Source: Nitrospira sp. (GTDB lineage: Bacteria > Nitrospirota > Nitrospiria > Nitrospirales > Nitrospiraceae). From it: 53,273 bases of DNA. The notes beneath the pieces are model-generated. The model searched no databases, was not told the DNA's origin, and saw only the letters and a list, made by a program, of their open reading frames with translations. The stretch covers positions 1 through 53,273 of the forward strand of contig JAICWG010000010.1 in assembly GCA_025934915.1 (NCBI GenBank). The letters are read 5' to 3'. Numbering within the stretch: the stretch's first letter is position 1; each line of letters starts with the position of its first letter. Position numbers and translations under genes: made by a program. Of this stretch, positions 52,473-53,273 are shown in pieces.

Positions 52473-53112
52473 CGATATCAAGCCGGTCAAGGTCGTATGG
52501 CACGATGGGCATGTCCAAACCGAAGATCGTAGCCACCTCCTTGGGCAGCGACCGGTAACAATATGGCTGACCGGTTTAAGCGCATCGGGAAAATCGACCT
52601 TGGCGTTTGCGTTAGAGCGTCGGCTGGTCGATGTCGGCCATGCTTGTTATGTGTTGGATGGCGACAATATTCGGCATGGCTTGAACAAAGATTTGGGGTT
52701 TTCACATCAGGATCGAACCGAAAATATCAGACGTATCGCAGAAGTGGCGCGCTTGATGAACGACGCAGGTTTAATTGTCATCACGGCATTTATCTCGCCG
52801 TATCATGATGACCGTCAGTTAGCGCGAGAGATTGTCGGCGCAGAGCGTTTTGTGGAAGTCTATATCAGCACGCCCATTGAAACATGTGAAGCGCGAGACC
52901 CTAAAGGCATGTATAAGCGGGCGCGGGCTGGCCAACTATCAGGATTTACGGGCGTGAATGATCCATATGAATCACCAGGAACGCCTGTTCTGACGATTGA
53001 CACGTCGATCGCCTCACCCTCAGAGTGTGCGGGAAAGGTGCTTGCCGAAGTAATTGCGCGCACCGCGGTATCCAAAGGCGAGAAACAGCCCGCGCTCAAC
53101 GACTCCCAATGA
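52462..53112 (+). CDS. cysC: Adenylylsulfate kinase
   Basis: CysC phosphorylates adenosine 5'-phosphosulfate to PAPS, the sulfate donor. From ATG 52462 it has 216 residues: PVTIWLTGLSASGKSTLAFA (Walker A, about 31-50), VLDGDNIRHGLNKDLGFSHQ, DRTENIRRIAEVARLMNDAG and VITAFISPYHDDRQLAREIV. The lid segment is DPKGMYKRARAGQLSGFTGV, with NDPYESPGTPVLTIDTS near the end. It overlaps wzm by 11 nt, so it is part of the export operon. This points to sulfation of the exported glycan, although no sulfotransferase is visible in the window. ATG 52450 is an alternative start. Confidence 0.95.
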   Translation: MSFDDIKPVKVVWHDGHVQTEDRSHLLGQRPVTIWLTGLSASGKSTLAFALERRLVDVGHACYVLDGDNIRHGLNKDLGFSHQDRTENIRRIAEVARLMNDAGLIVITAFISPYHDDRQLAREIVGAERFVEVYISTPIETCEARDPKGMYKRARAGQLSGFTGVNDPYESPGTPVLTIDTSIASPSECAGKVLAEVIARTAVSKGEKQPALNDSQ

Positions 53113-53273
53113 GCGGTGACGATATTGCCATCAAAGTCAGCGGTCTTCACGTCTATTTCAAGCAGGTGAAGTGGCGAAGAGCAAGGAAGTGGAGGAAGGG
53201 GTGGTTGTGGATCTGGATGCCGAAGGTCATGTCATTGGGATCGAAGTGCTGAATAGAAGTTCCCGCATCGGCA
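53109..53273 (+). pseudogene. Possible Wzt N-terminal stub joined to DUF2283-like sequence (runs off the window)
   Basis: ATG 53109 overlaps the cysC stop (ATGA) and reads MSGDDIAIKVSGLHVYFKQ. The first 12 residues fit the start of Wzt-type ATPases (DIAIxVxGL), expected next to wzm, but no Walker A follows. After about 53165 this frame turns into Trp/Arg/Lys-rich nonsense and stops at 53252. In another frame the sequence reads GEVAKSKEVEEGVVVDLDAE then GHVIGIEVLNRSSRIG, the pattern of DUF2283 proteins, which also have a LYVYF strand just before. A missing G near 53167 would join HVYFKQ to GEVAKS. So this is either a Wzt/DUF2283 chimera or a frameshifted DUF2283 gene with an odd start. Confidence 0.45.

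Overview
The window looks like chromosomal DNA from a Gram-negative bacterium of the Nitrospira type (Nitrospirota). This is inferred from the gene set and order (bamA, two Skp/OmpH genes, fabZ, lpxA, the lpxH-replacing lpxI, a Gfo/Idh gene, lpxB, msbA), the moderately high GC, and a dense co-directional surface-glycan cluster. A genome search would be needed to name a species. I saw no tRNA, rRNA or CRISPR array.

Layout. 1-127 is the 3' end of an IS5-type transposase. 189-1952 holds small Nitrospira-style hypotheticals, one of them with a frame break. 2029-8522 is a minus-strand block that reads galU, lon, thiL, DUF2062, HD phosphohydrolase. A 441-bp divergent region (8523-8963) carries near-consensus sigma70 promoters for galU on one side and for bamA on the other. 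From 8964 to the end everything is on the plus strand.

8964-26927 is the conserved envelope block: BamA and two Skp-like chaperones for outer-membrane protein assembly; FabZ, LpxA, LpxI, LpxB, LpxK, WaaA and MsbA for lipid A-Kdo synthesis and export; a WaaF-GmhB fusion; and two more family 9 glycosyltransferases for the heptose core. lpxC and lpxD are not in the window.

27029-53273 is the variable O-antigen/exopolysaccharide block. It opens with a winged-helix regulator fused to a Rossmann-like domain and a NusG-like antiterminator. It then holds a Wzx flippase, many glycosyltransferases, sugar methyltransferases, asparagine synthetase, a WbpK-like epimerase with a WbpL-like initiating transferase, a WaaL/Wzy-like polymerase or ligase, a CapD/WbpM-type dehydratase, dTDP-rhamnose genes rfbB-rfbD-rfbA, an ABC-2 permease (Wzm) and cysC.

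The variable block shows decay and recombination: a multiply broken DegT aminotransferase, a short glycosyltransferase stub, an rfbC reduced to its last 54 codons, and a Wzt-like N-terminus joined to DUF2283-like sequence at the window edge. Several breaks are single missing bases, so assembly error must be separated from real gene loss before these are called pseudogenes.
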